Shown here: positions 14,934 through 25,800 of the stretch, piece by piece | Layout: each line of letters starts with the position of its first letter | Position numbering within the stretch: position 1 is the stretch's first letter | IMG/VR virus record: IMGVR_UViG_3300022916_000066 | Coordinates: 1 to 29,147 of that record | Source of the DNA: a virus | Direction: 5' to 3' (one strand) | Length of the DNA stretch: 29,147 nt | Program-made: the position numbers and the translations under genes | The notes under the pieces: model-generated | Database searches by the model: none | Told to the model about the DNA's origin: nothing | Seen by the model: the letters and a program-made list of their open reading frames with translations, nothing else

Positions 14934-16853
14934 ATGTCTATTAATTTACAAGCATTAACAGGATCAGGTTACGGAGAAATAGATTTCACCTGGGATACTC
15001 CGTCAGAGACAGACGATCAGAGCTTCCCTAACTTCTCTATGCAAATTAAGAGGAGTTTGAATCCGATAACTTCAGATGAATTATGGGATGCAGCTACATT
15101 GGTGTGGGGTACTCCAGATAGTACCACGGAATTAAATGCAATAACAACTCAATGCCCCACAGGAACATGGTATTTTGCAATGAGATATACTATTGTTACG
15201 GGATCAGGAGAGGGCATATATTCTTATTTACTTTCCGATAGTGTTCCAGCCTCTCCGAATCTTGACACAACATTAATAACATCCTTTGGAATAGCGACAA
15301 TAGCAGAGGTTGACCCAAGTTTTCATGACACTGGCATTACGGGTGAATGGTATTCCTACGGTGGCAAAAAGTATGTCAGGTGCCAGTTAGAGCTTACCCT
15401 CACCCTTCCATTCCTGGAAGTCCCGGCCAATATGCTGGCAAGGATAAGCGGTCATGGTGTAGCGGATACTGATTATCTGAAAGCAAGTTTTATAGCAGGC
15501 ACATATTTTTCTACCCTCACAATGACAATAGACACCACGGTAGTAGCAGATGGAGCGTATAGTGCATTATTCGAGGTTGGGCTTTATACTGGTAGTTGGG
15601 TGACAGATCCAGCCAGGGAGAGCGTAACGAAAGAATATATGTACGATAACACTGTACCGGCTGGTACTTTGACTATGACCCCAAGCACAGTTATCCAGAG
15701 AGATGCACCAATGACAGCGGTGGTGGCTGGTACTGATGCCTTGGGATTTTGGGTTGATGGTGCTTATTCAGCTGCTTATTCTTTAACCGAGGCTGTAGAT
15801 CTATTCACAGGAGGGGCATTTGGTTCTCTAAGTGGAGGGGCAAACCTGGTTGGCGGTCCTTATGGTGCAGTGGGATCCGCATGGTTCATGCACAAAATGA
15901 GGGATATGGCTGGAAACTATGTTCCGGTATTTGCTTCATTGGGCTATGCTATCACTGCTGAAGAAGGGTATGAAACAAGATATTTCTATGCGGTTGGACC
16001 TATAGAGCCTGGGGGATCGATACAATATGTCGTGCCATTGCTAACAGATATTGATGATCCCGATTTATTGACATGGGAGATACATGCAGATATAAGCGAT
16101 TCACAGCTTATTCCTCCTGAAGATATAGTGTATGATCCTGATGCCAATACATTTACTATCAACATATCTATACCATTGAGCAGGCATTGTGAAGTCCCTA
16201 AGATTGTATTTATAGCATTGGAATCACAAGGAACTGATGATAATGGGGATGAGATAACAGAAATTATATTGAGGGCTATATTATCCGTTGCTATAACTGG
16301 ATATACAGTTGGGGCACAGATTATATGCAATCCCTGTGCAACTTATGGAGATGCCCCTGTGCCGAGTCCAGATACCCCACTTGTTGAATCAGCCTCTGCA
16401 TTTTATGACGCAGACGGAGGGGGGCATGATGCTGAATCCCTCTGCACATTGCCATATACAAGATTTATGACAGATGAGAATGAGAATTTATACCTGCACA
16501 GTCCCGATGGGATCCAGGTATATGAATTATCTAAAGATAATCCTGGCAGTGAGATGTTCAAGATAAAGATTAAAACCCTGGATATGGATATCAGTCACCG
16601 TGGATTCAAAGGGATAATCGAGAGGCTGACAATCAAATATAAAAGTGCTGTAACACTGGTGCTGAATATATTCCTGAACAGTGGAGATTATGAGGGTGAT
16701 GATATAATAATACCTCCAATTAGCGATAATTACGGGAAACTATCAACCAGGGGAAAACTGAGAGGATACAATACAGCCATTCAGATCCAAGAGGAAGATG
16801 CTTCATCCGGGATAGATGTTGAAGTAAGGGGGATTGAAGTTGAATCAAGGTAA
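14934..16853 (+). CDS. Virion protein with FN3/Ig-like domains and a hub-like C-terminus (639 aa)
   Basis: The 639-residue protein starts two bases after the upstream stop. Residues 1-105 look like a fibronectin type III-like domain (GEIDFTWDTPSETDDQSFPN, GTWYFAMRYT). Residues 110-330 carry further beta-sandwich material ending MRDMAGNYVPVF, the Asp/Asn-Gly ending of bacterial Ig-like domains. Residues about 480-639 differ: TRFMTDENENLYLHSPDG and IQVYELSKD look like the last propeller blade, and FKIKIKTLDMDISHRGFKG with LTIKYKSAVTLVLNIFLNSG is like the C-terminal domain of the hub proteins. It may thus be the missing end of the hub encoded at 12622. A surface adhesin is the alternative. Confidence 0.6.
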   Translation: MSINLQALTGSGYGEIDFTWDTPSETDDQSFPNFSMQIKRSLNPITSDELWDAATLVWGTPDSTTELNAITTQCPTGTWYFAMRYTIVTGSGEGIYSYLLSDSVPASPNLDTTLITSFGIATIAEVDPSFHDTGITGEWYSYGGKKYVRCQLELTLTLPFLEVPANMLARISGHGVADTDYLKASFIAGTYFSTLTMTIDTTVVADGAYSALFEVGLYTGSWVTDPARESVTKEYMYDNTVPAGTLTMTPSTVIQRDAPMTAVVAGTDALGFWVDGAYSAAYSLTEAVDLFTGGAFGSLSGGANLVGGPYGAVGSAWFMHKMRDMAGNYVPVFASLGYAITAEEGYETRYFYAVGPIEPGGSIQYVVPLLTDIDDPDLLTWEIHADISDSQLIPPEDIVYDPDANTFTINISIPLSRHCEVPKIVFIALESQGTDDNGDEITEIILRAILSVAITGYTVGAQIICNPCATYGDAPVPSPDTPLVESASAFYDADGGGHDAESLCTLPYTRFMTDENENLYLHSPDGIQVYELSKDNPGSEMFKIKIKTLDMDISHRGFKGIIERLTIKYKSAVTLVLNIFLNSGDYEGDDIIIPPISDNYGKLSTRGKLRGYNTAIQIQEEDASSGIDVEVRGIEVESR

Positions 16854-17028
16854 AACAGGCACCAGGAGAGAGATTGCCAAGCATAAGAGTACCAGGGTGA
16901 AAAACATTCCTCCAATAGCCCGTGATATACCTGAAGGGAAGTCTGTATTTGCCTATGATGGTGGTACAAAATATGAATACCGTAAAGTAAATGGAAAATT
17001 ATTAAGAAGAGAGTGGGAGGAAGTATAA
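16840..17028 (+). CDS. Small basic virion-region protein (62 aa), TTG start
   Basis: The frame opens with TTG at 16834 or 16840. AAGGGGG at 16826-16832 is properly spaced (7 bases) for TTG 16840, which I choose. The 62-residue protein is basic (GKTGTRREIAKHKSTRVKN), then has PPIARDIPEGKSVFAYDGG and ends with EYRKVNGKLLRREWEE. Small proteins with this 'P-P-I-A-R-D-I-P-E-G' and 'RKVNG' pattern occur between tail genes of related phages, without known role; they may be minor structural proteins. The gene overlaps the end of the upstream one by 14 bases and shares one base with the adaptor start. Confidence 0.6.
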   Translation: MNQGKTGTRREIAKHKSTRVKNIPPIARDIPEGKSVFAYDGGTKYEYRKVNGKLLRREWEEV

Positions 17029-17867
17029 TGCTTTGGACAGCACTTGAAACACGATGTCAACGATATCTTATTGATCCAGCTATAAACTATCAAACATTAC
17101 TGAAAGAGGCTGAAGAGGATCTATGTAGAGCAGGGTTTCTTTTACATTCATCCGAAACTCAAGATGCCTTTACCGATGTGAGAGCTTACCCGGTTCCTAC
17201 CGGGTTTGTAGCCGCAAAGATTATCCGGTATAAAGGGGAAGAGGTCCACTTCATGTATGAACATGATATGGTGCTTAATCTTTCTGGTGAAGTATATGCC
17301 GGTTATCCCTGGCGTTACTATATAACCAACACCGATACCGTTAATCTTGACAATTTCCCGACACTTGGAGCGACAAAGCAGACCATAACCGCTTTCGCAG
17401 ATAACACCATAATTGCAGCTGGCACAGTAAGAGCAACATTGGTGGATCATGGTTATTCTACAGGGGATGTTATTGTTATCCTGGCTACAACAAGTTATAA
17501 TGCAACTGAAACAATAACCGTACTCGATGATGATACTTTCTATTTCACAGCGACATGGGTGGCCACAGAGACAGGCACAGCCCATATTCAGAATAATAAC
17601 ATTGAGATAGTATATTACAGGGTCCCCACGGCAATAGAGCAGGCACTCACTTCACCAACCATTGAAGAGAAGTACCATGTAAAGCTGATTGACTATTGCT
17701 TGGCCATAGCTTATGCCGATGATAAATCCGGTAAGGGCATTGGTTATCAGCAGAAGTGGGACTTATTCGTAGAAGAGACAGCATTTCACAATAAACCACG
17801 ACCATACAAAAGGCAGATACCACTCAAAAGAAGGCCAGTTGTAGAGGGCTTGGAATTCAATATTTAG
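17028..17867 (+). CDS. Head-tail adaptor protein with an inserted beta domain (279 aa)
   Basis: GGGAGG at 17015-17020 sets the start at ATG 17028. The 279-residue product has the outline of podoviral adaptors (T7 gp11/P22 gp4-like): an N-terminal helical part (LETRCQRYLIDPAINYQTLL, KEAEEDLCRAGFLLH), a strand FTDVRAYPVPTGFVAAKIIR, and a C-terminal helical part (IEEKYHVKLIDYCLAIAYAD, then QQKWDLFVEET). Between residues 118 and 187 an extra beta domain is inserted (RATLVDHGYSTGDVIVI, then NATETITVLDDDTFYFT), a module also seen in other phage tail proteins. The protein forms a ring under the portal and carries the hub. Confidence is good for a virion adaptor and moderate for the exact homologue. 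Confidence 0.7.
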   Translation: MLWTALETRCQRYLIDPAINYQTLLKEAEEDLCRAGFLLHSSETQDAFTDVRAYPVPTGFVAAKIIRYKGEEVHFMYEHDMVLNLSGEVYAGYPWRYYITNTDTVNLDNFPTLGATKQTITAFADNTIIAAGTVRATLVDHGYSTGDVIVILATTSYNATETITVLDDDTFYFTATWVATETGTAHIQNNNIEIVYYRVPTAIEQALTSPTIEEKYHVKLIDYCLAIAYADDKSGKGIGYQQKWDLFVEETAFHNKPRPYKRQIPLKRRPVVEGLEFNI

Positions 17868-17875
17868 GAGATGAT

Positions 17876-18784
17876 ATGGGAGCAGGATTATTATATGCAG
17901 GATTTCAAGTTGGAAAAGCTCTCTTCGGTGCCATCACAGCAGCGAATAGGCCCGGATTCAAAATATCCAGGGAACAGCAGGCCGGTCTTGATAGGCTGAA
18001 AAAGATTAGTAATGAAGGAATTCTTGGCAAAGAGGGCTTGGCAGAACAGAAGAATCGATCATCCAGGGCTATTGCACTTGGAGAAAACAATCAAATTGCC
18101 GGACTCCAGGGCAGAGCGATAGCCGGTGGAGTTAATCCGGGGTCCTTGTCAACAACCGGACATATCAATAAAGTACAGAATTTAGGTACACAAACGAGAG
18201 TAGATACCTTCCAGGACATAGAAGCCCGGAACGATGCTACAAAGGCACCGGCAGCACTTCAATACAGCCAGGCAGTAGGTGAAATTGATAGGCTGAGGTA
18301 TGCAGATGATGTGGCCAGACATGAGGGAGTCACCCAGGCACTTGGCGGTATATTAGATGTTGGGGCTACTTTATTGGGGAGGCAGATAGCCAAAACAGAT
18401 GCAAAGGAACTTGCGGAAGATGTTGAGGGCAGATCAATACGAGCGAACACCAGGGCAGAAAAGAGAGTTATAGCCACAGAGGACAGGGCAGCAGTCAGGG
18501 CAGCAGAGGCCGAACAGAAAGCTCTTCTAAAAGCTACCTGGTGGACAAAGTTTACAAACCCGGATGATTTCAATGCCTTATCACCGGAAGATTGGGAGGC
18601 CATATATGATAAAATGGATCCTGATAAAATCATTGAATTCACAAAGTATTTAGAGGGACTTGATAGTCAGTCACCGAATCAAAGATTCCCACAATTACCG
18701 CCACTAACACAGCCTGGCGGTATAGGGCTAAGATACGGCTCATCAACATACAATAACCCACTTTATAACGTAGGGGGTAGATAA
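17876..18784 (+). CDS. Internal virion (DNA ejection) protein (302 aa)
   Basis: AGGAG at 17866-17870 precedes ATG 17876. The 302 residues start with a Gly/Ala-rich hydrophobic stretch (MGAGLLYAGFQVGKALFGAI), then continue as an Ala/Glu/Arg-rich helical region (residues 35-230, for example AEKRVIATEDRAAVRAAEAE) with NPGSLSTTGH in the middle. The C-terminal 60 residues are Pro/Gly/Gln-rich. This layout, amphipathic N-terminus plus long helices, matches ejection proteins such as T7 gp14 or P22 gp7, which line the head interior and cross the cell envelope with the DNA. The gene lies between the adaptor and another helical protein, the usual place. No enzymatic motif is seen. Confidence 0.65.
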   Translation: MGAGLLYAGFQVGKALFGAITAANRPGFKISREQQAGLDRLKKISNEGILGKEGLAEQKNRSSRAIALGENNQIAGLQGRAIAGGVNPGSLSTTGHINKVQNLGTQTRVDTFQDIEARNDATKAPAALQYSQAVGEIDRLRYADDVARHEGVTQALGGILDVGATLLGRQIAKTDAKELAEDVEGRSIRANTRAEKRVIATEDRAAVRAAEAEQKALLKATWWTKFTNPDDFNALSPEDWEAIYDKMDPDKIIEFTKYLEGLDSQSPNQRFPQLPPLTQPGGIGLRYGSSTYNNPLYNVGGR

Positions 18785-19839
18785 TGCCACAGAATAATGC
18801 TCAAATAGCCCTGCAAAATAGAAGTAAGGGCAAGACCGCAAAAGCCTTAACCGCACCACAGATAAATGACAAGAATGAGAGGGAGGCAAAAATACGTTTA
18901 GCCCTGTATGGTAGTGGTGCTGTTAAAATCCCCGTAGATGGAGGGGATATATCAAGAAGTTTATATAATGATTACTATGCCAAAAGTGACAGTATTAATG
19001 CCAAAATATTAGACCCCGGAAGGGAAGTAGATCCTGAGAGATCGAAATTCAAGGATAATACTTCAGAGGAATTCAGCAAGCTATATCGGAAACACCTAAG
19101 AAGCAGTAAAGGGCTGTATGTAACGAATGATGAGGGTGAAAATGTGCCTGCTCCTGGAATATCTCAAGGCACTATCGATGCTTCAAATGATTATGATAAG
19201 GCTATATTGAAGGAAGCACAGGCACGAGAGGCCAGGGGTGAGTATCTTCAACTCACAGAGCCAGAGGCCAAAGTGGATCCCAATTTATCCAGGTTCCAGA
19301 CAGATTTTGATAAAAGGTGGGATTTTGAGAAGAATGAACTTGTTACTGAAGGGACCACGGCCCTCACAGCTCAATGGAAGAGAGTAACCAAAGACATGAA
19401 TTTAGAGGAGGTCGGGGCTTATTTTAATCAAATGAAGGAATCTACACCTGAACTATACGATGTTTTAAGAGAGGCACTGATAAAAGATGGGAAAGCCTCA
19501 CAGGGAAGCAATTCTCAGGGTACGCTCAAAAAGACAGAAACCCCTCCAGACAGAGACAGCGAGAATATACCGGGTAGTAAAGAGTATAAAAAAAGGATAA
19601 CCGGCAAAGCAAAACCTTCCTTCACTAACAAAGAGATCAGTGATAAAATGATGCTGATGAAAAGTAAGTGGGTTAAAAGTAATAAGGGAGTCAAACTTCC
19701 TGGCCTGGCAGGGGAAAATTGGAATAATCCAGAGTGGCAGGCATTGAAGAAAGCAGCTCTAAAAGAGCTCAATAAAAGAAAACAATTCAATGAAGATGTT
19801 AAAATAACAGGTCCTATTGGAAGAAGGACATTACCATAA
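18784..19839 (+). CDS. Internal virion protein (351 aa)
   Basis: The start shares one base with the previous stop (TAATG). The 351-residue protein is charged, Lys/Asp/Glu-rich and helical with long disordered parts (SNSQGTLKKTETPPDRDSEN). There is no hydrophobic segment and no recognised catalytic motif. Position between a T7 gp14-like protein and the giant protein suggests a second ejection protein, comparable to T7 gp15, or a factor that helps package the giant protein. The basic C-terminal part (KKAALKELNKRKQF) may contact DNA. Exact family unknown. Confidence 0.6.
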   Translation: MPQNNAQIALQNRSKGKTAKALTAPQINDKNEREAKIRLALYGSGAVKIPVDGGDISRSLYNDYYAKSDSINAKILDPGREVDPERSKFKDNTSEEFSKLYRKHLRSSKGLYVTNDEGENVPAPGISQGTIDASNDYDKAILKEAQAREARGEYLQLTEPEAKVDPNLSRFQTDFDKRWDFEKNELVTEGTTALTAQWKRVTKDMNLEEVGAYFNQMKESTPELYDVLREALIKDGKASQGSNSQGTLKKTETPPDRDSENIPGSKEYKKRITGKAKPSFTNKEISDKMMLMKSKWVKSNKGVKLPGLAGENWNNPEWQALKKAALKELNKRKQFNEDVKITGPIGRRTLP

Positions 19840-19840
19840 T

Positions 19841-22800
19841 ATGCCCAAGAAACCTACCACGTTTGCAGAGTTATTAGCGAATTCTACTCCTGCTGTTATT
19901 GGGAATAAATCCCTTATAAACCCTCTATTTGATCCAAATAAAGCTGTATCCCTACAGGACTTCATTAATGTTTATACTCCCCCGGATGATAACCAGGGAT
20001 TCAATGCTGCTGATAGTATTGTTTCGATATATAATAATATTGATTTAAGCAAATCTATATCCAGCGACACAGGCATATTAGAGCTCGATACAGCGACATT
20101 ATCAAAAGCTATAGCGACGCAAGAAGGATGGGAGGCCCCTGATAGTAGGAACAGAAGGAACCATAACCCTGGCAACCTAAAGTTTATTGGCCAGGCAGGG
20201 GCAGTGGAGGACAGTGATGGTTTTGCTGTATTTGGTACTGATGAAGAGGGATGGGCTGCATTAGAGAATGACATCCAGGTAAAAAAAGACACAGCTAATA
20301 CTCCCTCTAATTTCTATGATAAATATGGCCTGACTAAAAAAACAGATAAACCAAAGAAGATTACATCCTTCCAGGATATACTCGACGCATCTACACCGTC
20401 AGAAATAAAAGAACCGGAAAAGGATCCCCTTGAGGGCCTGTATGAATACGAGATTCCAATAGCGAATTGGAGGCCCCACGAAGGCCAGCCAAATACCGTT
20501 GATAATATCCTCAAGTTAGAGGATGATTCCTGGTGGGAGAAATTTAGCTCTGACTTTGGTAAAAGTTTTGTAACTGGATCCGCACAGATGCAGGATCTTG
20601 CTGGTGGTGCCTTTGTCTATGCCGGGTTGGAAGATTTCGGGAATGATATTAGGGCAAACGCAGCAGTGACAATAAAGGATAATTATGTCGCTGGTCTATA
20701 CAAAGAATTTGAATGGGCTGATCTTATAGATTCTGAATTCTGGAGCTCAAAGTTTCCAGCAATGATCCCCTCAATGGTGACTCTTATTCCTTTATCGTTT
20801 ATAGGTGGTGCTGGTGGTGCAGCACTTACGGCCAGGCTTATTGCTGGCAGAACCATGACAATAGGTGCTCAGAAGTTAGCAGTAGGGGTAGGATCCTCAG
20901 TTGCAGCAGCTATCGCCTCCAGGCCAGCAGAATCAGCTATGGAAGCAATGGGAACATTTAATCAGCTGATAGATGAAGGGTACAGCAACGAAGAAGCCGG
21001 GGAAGCAGCTGCAAGGACATTTAAGTCCAACATGCTACTAATTGGCATGGATGCAGCACAATACGCCCTTGCAATGGGTAAACTGAATCCTCTCCTCCGC
21101 AATAACTTTATGAAAAGGATCATCACCTCCAGGACCGGAAATGCTGCTAAGGAAGCGGTGGAATTCACAGTAGCCTCAACATCCGAGGGTGTAGAAGAGG
21201 TCCTACAGAATTATTTCACTGAACTTGGTATTGCTTCAGCTCATGGTGATATTGACCCATCATTATTAGATGCAATCAGACTATCCTCTCCTGAACATAA
21301 AGAAGCCTTTGCACTTGGTACTATCGGAGGTGTGGGCTTCCAGATCGGTGGTAAGATTGCACAGAAGTTATCACCTGGTGATGTAAACAGGATAATCGAT
21401 GAACAGGAAGAAGCGTATAACGAGAAGATATTCAAAACCGAAGATGTTCGTAAGGATGGTAAGCCTGGTGAACCAGCCAGTGTGCAATATTATGATTCCC
21501 CTACAATACCTGGAAACTTCACAGTAGCGATATATGATATTAATGGAATACCATTAGAAAACATTCCTGCAAACAGTCATGACCAGGCCAAGGAATTCTT
21601 TGATGCAGCAGTAGAAAATATAAAAGCCTTTGTCCCGGAACCAGGTGTACCAGGATCCGAAGAGGTTACAGTAGATGCCAAGGAAGTAACAGCAGACTCT
21701 AAGCCTGTCACCGTCGATGCTAAAGAGGTTACTGAACAATTAGAAACGATAAAGACAGAAATTACCGATGCTCTCACATCCGAGGATGATATTCCTCTCA
21801 GTCACCCGTCATTATACAATAACCTGGTAAAAGACCGTGAAGCAACAAAGAGAGTCCTGGATGAGTTAGAAGCAGCTGGCCAGATAGTTGTTGATGGGAA
21901 AACAGTCAAGAGGGGTGAGAAGTTTGCCAAGTCACCCGTCGAACAAGAAACAAAGAAACTTGAAAAAGCAGAGGATAAACTGCAAGATACTGACACCACT
22001 GGCCACGGGATAAGAATAGGTGGCATAAAGGCCGATGAGATGCCTATGCTTGACAAAATGATAGAGCAGACTATCACAGATGGAATTGAGAAGGGCCGAA
22101 CCAAAGTAGAGATACACGCCAAGATAAATAGACTCTTACAGCAAAGCGAAATGTATGTTATTGAGTCAAACGAACTTGGTGCCTATATTAAGAACCGGAT
22201 GGAGGATGGACCGGAGATAGGTAATAACAAACAGCCGTTTGGGATCTGGAGAAAAGGGGAAACGGGAGCAACGGACAGGGAAGCTCACACCACAGGAGTT
22301 TATAATAGGAAACTTAAAATAATAGAAACCTCTGATAATCCTATTGAAAAGCTGACCGCTATAAACAGTATTAAAAAAAGAATGGAAAATGATGGAAGTG
22401 ACACATCGGACATAAGTGCTATAATTGATCCTATTGAGGCAGAATTAAAAGCCCAGGGTTATGAAATAGTTGACTTAGTTGGAAGGGAGTTTGATGATGG
22501 CATGGAGCTTGGTGATGCACAATTTGTTGGTGATGATAACTTAAAAGAAGGCGATAGGATTATTACCGGGGTTACAAAGGCACATATAACCCTTAATGGA
22601 AAATTAGTCCAACCTGGTGATGTTATTATCACCCAGGGATATAGACCTCTAACTGAAGAAGAAGCAGGCCAAAAACAGGCCAAGGAAAAGAAAGATTTAG
22701 AGAGTAGAAAAGCTCTAAAAAAAGAGATGTTTAAGGATGATGATCCCGTCGAGAAACCTAAACCACAGGCCAAGGAAAAAGATGATAGGATAGTTGGCGA

Positions 22801-25800
22801 TGTATATGTTAAGGGTATAGAAGAGATTGTTATTCAATTCGAGGGGTCCAGAGCAGTATCCTCAAATGGAGATGCCAGTGCAACCATAAAGGTTATAAAG
22901 AAAGACAATGGTAAATGGATCCAAGGGATAACGATGGATGCCCATGCTTCGACACTGGAGATACAGTTAAGTTTATTAAATGAAGAGTTTAATACAAAAA
23001 CTGAGGCAATACTCGCAGCAATAAAAGAGATAGAATCTAATCTTGGACACAGGGATACACCGCAACAGAAGAAATTACAAGCCTTTAAAGATAAATTTAT
23101 AAAAGATAATCCCCCTCCTAAACCACAGGCCAATATTAACGAGGCAGAGAAGGCCACAGGATTTAGAATCATTGATAAATATAATGATGTGGATGAGGCA
23201 TATAACCAACAAAAAGCAGATGGATATGAACAAGTAGCTGCATTATGGGAAGATGGACTCAAGGATTTATCGGATCCAGAAGATTTCCACGGTAAACAAA
23301 TAGTCCAGTTTAAAAAAGATGGCAGAGAGGTTGTCATTGTTAAATTAAAAAGGCCCCCTGGTAAGAGGGGGCTCTATAAAAACCGTGATGATAAATGGCA
23401 GAAAGAACCCGTATATAGTTACTGGCTACAGGTAGAGAAGAAAAAATCTATCGAGAAGCCAAAACTTAAAAAACAGGCCAAGGCTCCAAAGGAAGCTCTC
23501 CCGGAATTCAAAATTGGTGACAAAGTAGCTTACAGGAAACCCCGTGGAAAATCCGGTGGTTTCTTCGAGAAGGTCCATATTGGCAGTGTCACCAGTGTAA
23601 ACACACTTGATGGTAAAGTAGATTCCTATGTCGTAGAGAGCGAATACACCCTTAAACCTGGTGATGTATCAGTACCGGCAAAAACTCAGGCATTGAGAGA
23701 TTTTCATAAAGCCTGGGAAGCTGTCCCGGATAAAAAGGAACGACGGGATTTAAAGGAAACCCTCAAAGCGATTGATGATAAGGTTAAAACTCACTATGAG
23801 ATGTTCTTTGGGGACCAGGAGGAAGCAGTAGCCCTATTAGATGCTCTGCAAAAAGGGGCTGTTAGTGAAAAAGACTTCGCAATAGCCTTCAGTAAATTTT
23901 TCAAAGATGATGTTATCCCAATGATGGAGAAAAGGTTAGGGATAACCGGGCTCGATAACCCTGTTACCAGGGCGAGAGCTGCAAGTGACATAAACGACTA
24001 TATAAACCAAGTATTAGAAGAAGATGCCGACAATACAGATCCGGGCGAGGAAGAAGATCCAGAGCTCGATGATGCTATAACTTTCTTTGATAATATTGGA
24101 AAAGAGGAGAACCTATTTGATGAAGCGTTTGACGATGAAAGCCTGGGAGACAAAGATAAGGCAGGGGATAAAGGCCCTACCGAAGAACAGAAGAAAACCA
24201 GTGCTGAAGATACTGGAAAAACGGATACTGAAGAGGGCGAGGGAAAGCAAGCAGTAGGTGAAGAGGGATTTAGGACCTGGTATAAAACCCAGGAAGAAGC
24301 GGAGGCCGATGCTGCTATAATGAAAAAAGAGGGCCTGGCGGTAGGATCAGTAAATCAAGCCTATAACAAGGATGATTTACAATGGCGAATATACCGGACA
24401 CAGGAGGATACAGGGAGACTTAATAAAGAATTCCGAGCGAAAGCTACTGCAATCTCCAAAAAAGAAGCAGGGGAACAGGCAGCAGCTCAAAAGATTAAAG
24501 ATGATGTAGATGGATTCGATGAGGGTATGACTCCATTAAAAAGAGGAGCAGTATTAAAAGCCCTCAATAAAGACTTGCGGATTGACAATAAGGTCATGTC
24601 CAGGAAAGAAGCCGTTAAATATCTCCTGGGCAAAGGGGAAACGACATCTACCAGGGAAGAAGATAAAATAAAGCCTATGTCCAGGAGGGCATATAACCAA
24701 GCGAATAACCAAGAGCAGGAAGCTCACGAGAAGAAGGTTGAGCAGGCTGGCAAAAAGACAGTTTATAACATTGGTGGCTATGACCTTGGAAAAACAGCCT
24801 ATGATTATGCGAATTATTTAAACAATCTCAATAAACCCAAGAAGAAGATCACCAGGAAGGCCCGTACAGTTGAAGAGGTACAAAAAGAGATATCAGAGGT
24901 AAACAAACAACTATCACAGGCAGAGCGTAAAAGAGATCAAATAGCTGAGAGAAGTAAGGCAGCCGGTCAAGGAGGGTTATTCGGGGCCCCTTCAGACCAA
25001 GCAGGATTATTTGGCCAGGATGATTTCACTGATGCTATGAAGGATGCAAAGGATACTATTCATTCTCTAAAGAATAAACTTCATGATTTATCCTCTGAAG
25101 TAGAGAAAATAGGAAGTGATGAGACAGGGGACCTATTTGAAAAGCCAAAGAAGAAAATAGAACGTAAAACCGACGAGAGCACGGTTACAATAAATGGACA
25201 GACTCTATCAAATAAATTGGTGAGCGTGTTTGAAAGTATAAAGGGAGTTGCGAAGGGATATTTAGATAATTCATTTAGGAAAATATCTTTTGGTGATGCC
25301 TCCTCACTTACGGACTCATTCAGAAATATTTATGGGAAAGATGCGACCTTCAAGGAAATGTTCTCAGAATTCCATAAAATATTTGGATCCCTTGGTATAG
25401 GGAAAGGAATTCAGGAAGAGGGTGGGGGCAGATCATCCGGCATAACAGCCAAGGACATGGTTAATGCTACCAGGCACTATCTTGATGCAATAGCCAAAAA
25501 AGAGGCTCCCAAGAAGCAGACTGAACACCCTGATATTGGGAAAACAGTAACTATTCCAAAATATAGATCTATGGCCGGGATAACTGTGCATGGATACATA
25601 GGGAAGGTTTTAGAGCATACCCCTGCAACCCGAAGTGTTCCCTACGATTATTTTGAGATAGAGGTTATAGGTCCTATACCTGGCAACAAGGTTGCTATCA
25701 AAGAGGAAGATAGAGTCTTTGAGCCCGGTGAAACAACGAGTGTAAGAGTTGACAGTGTAGTTTTACCTGAAACAGAATCCGCAAAGAAGAAGATAGTTAA

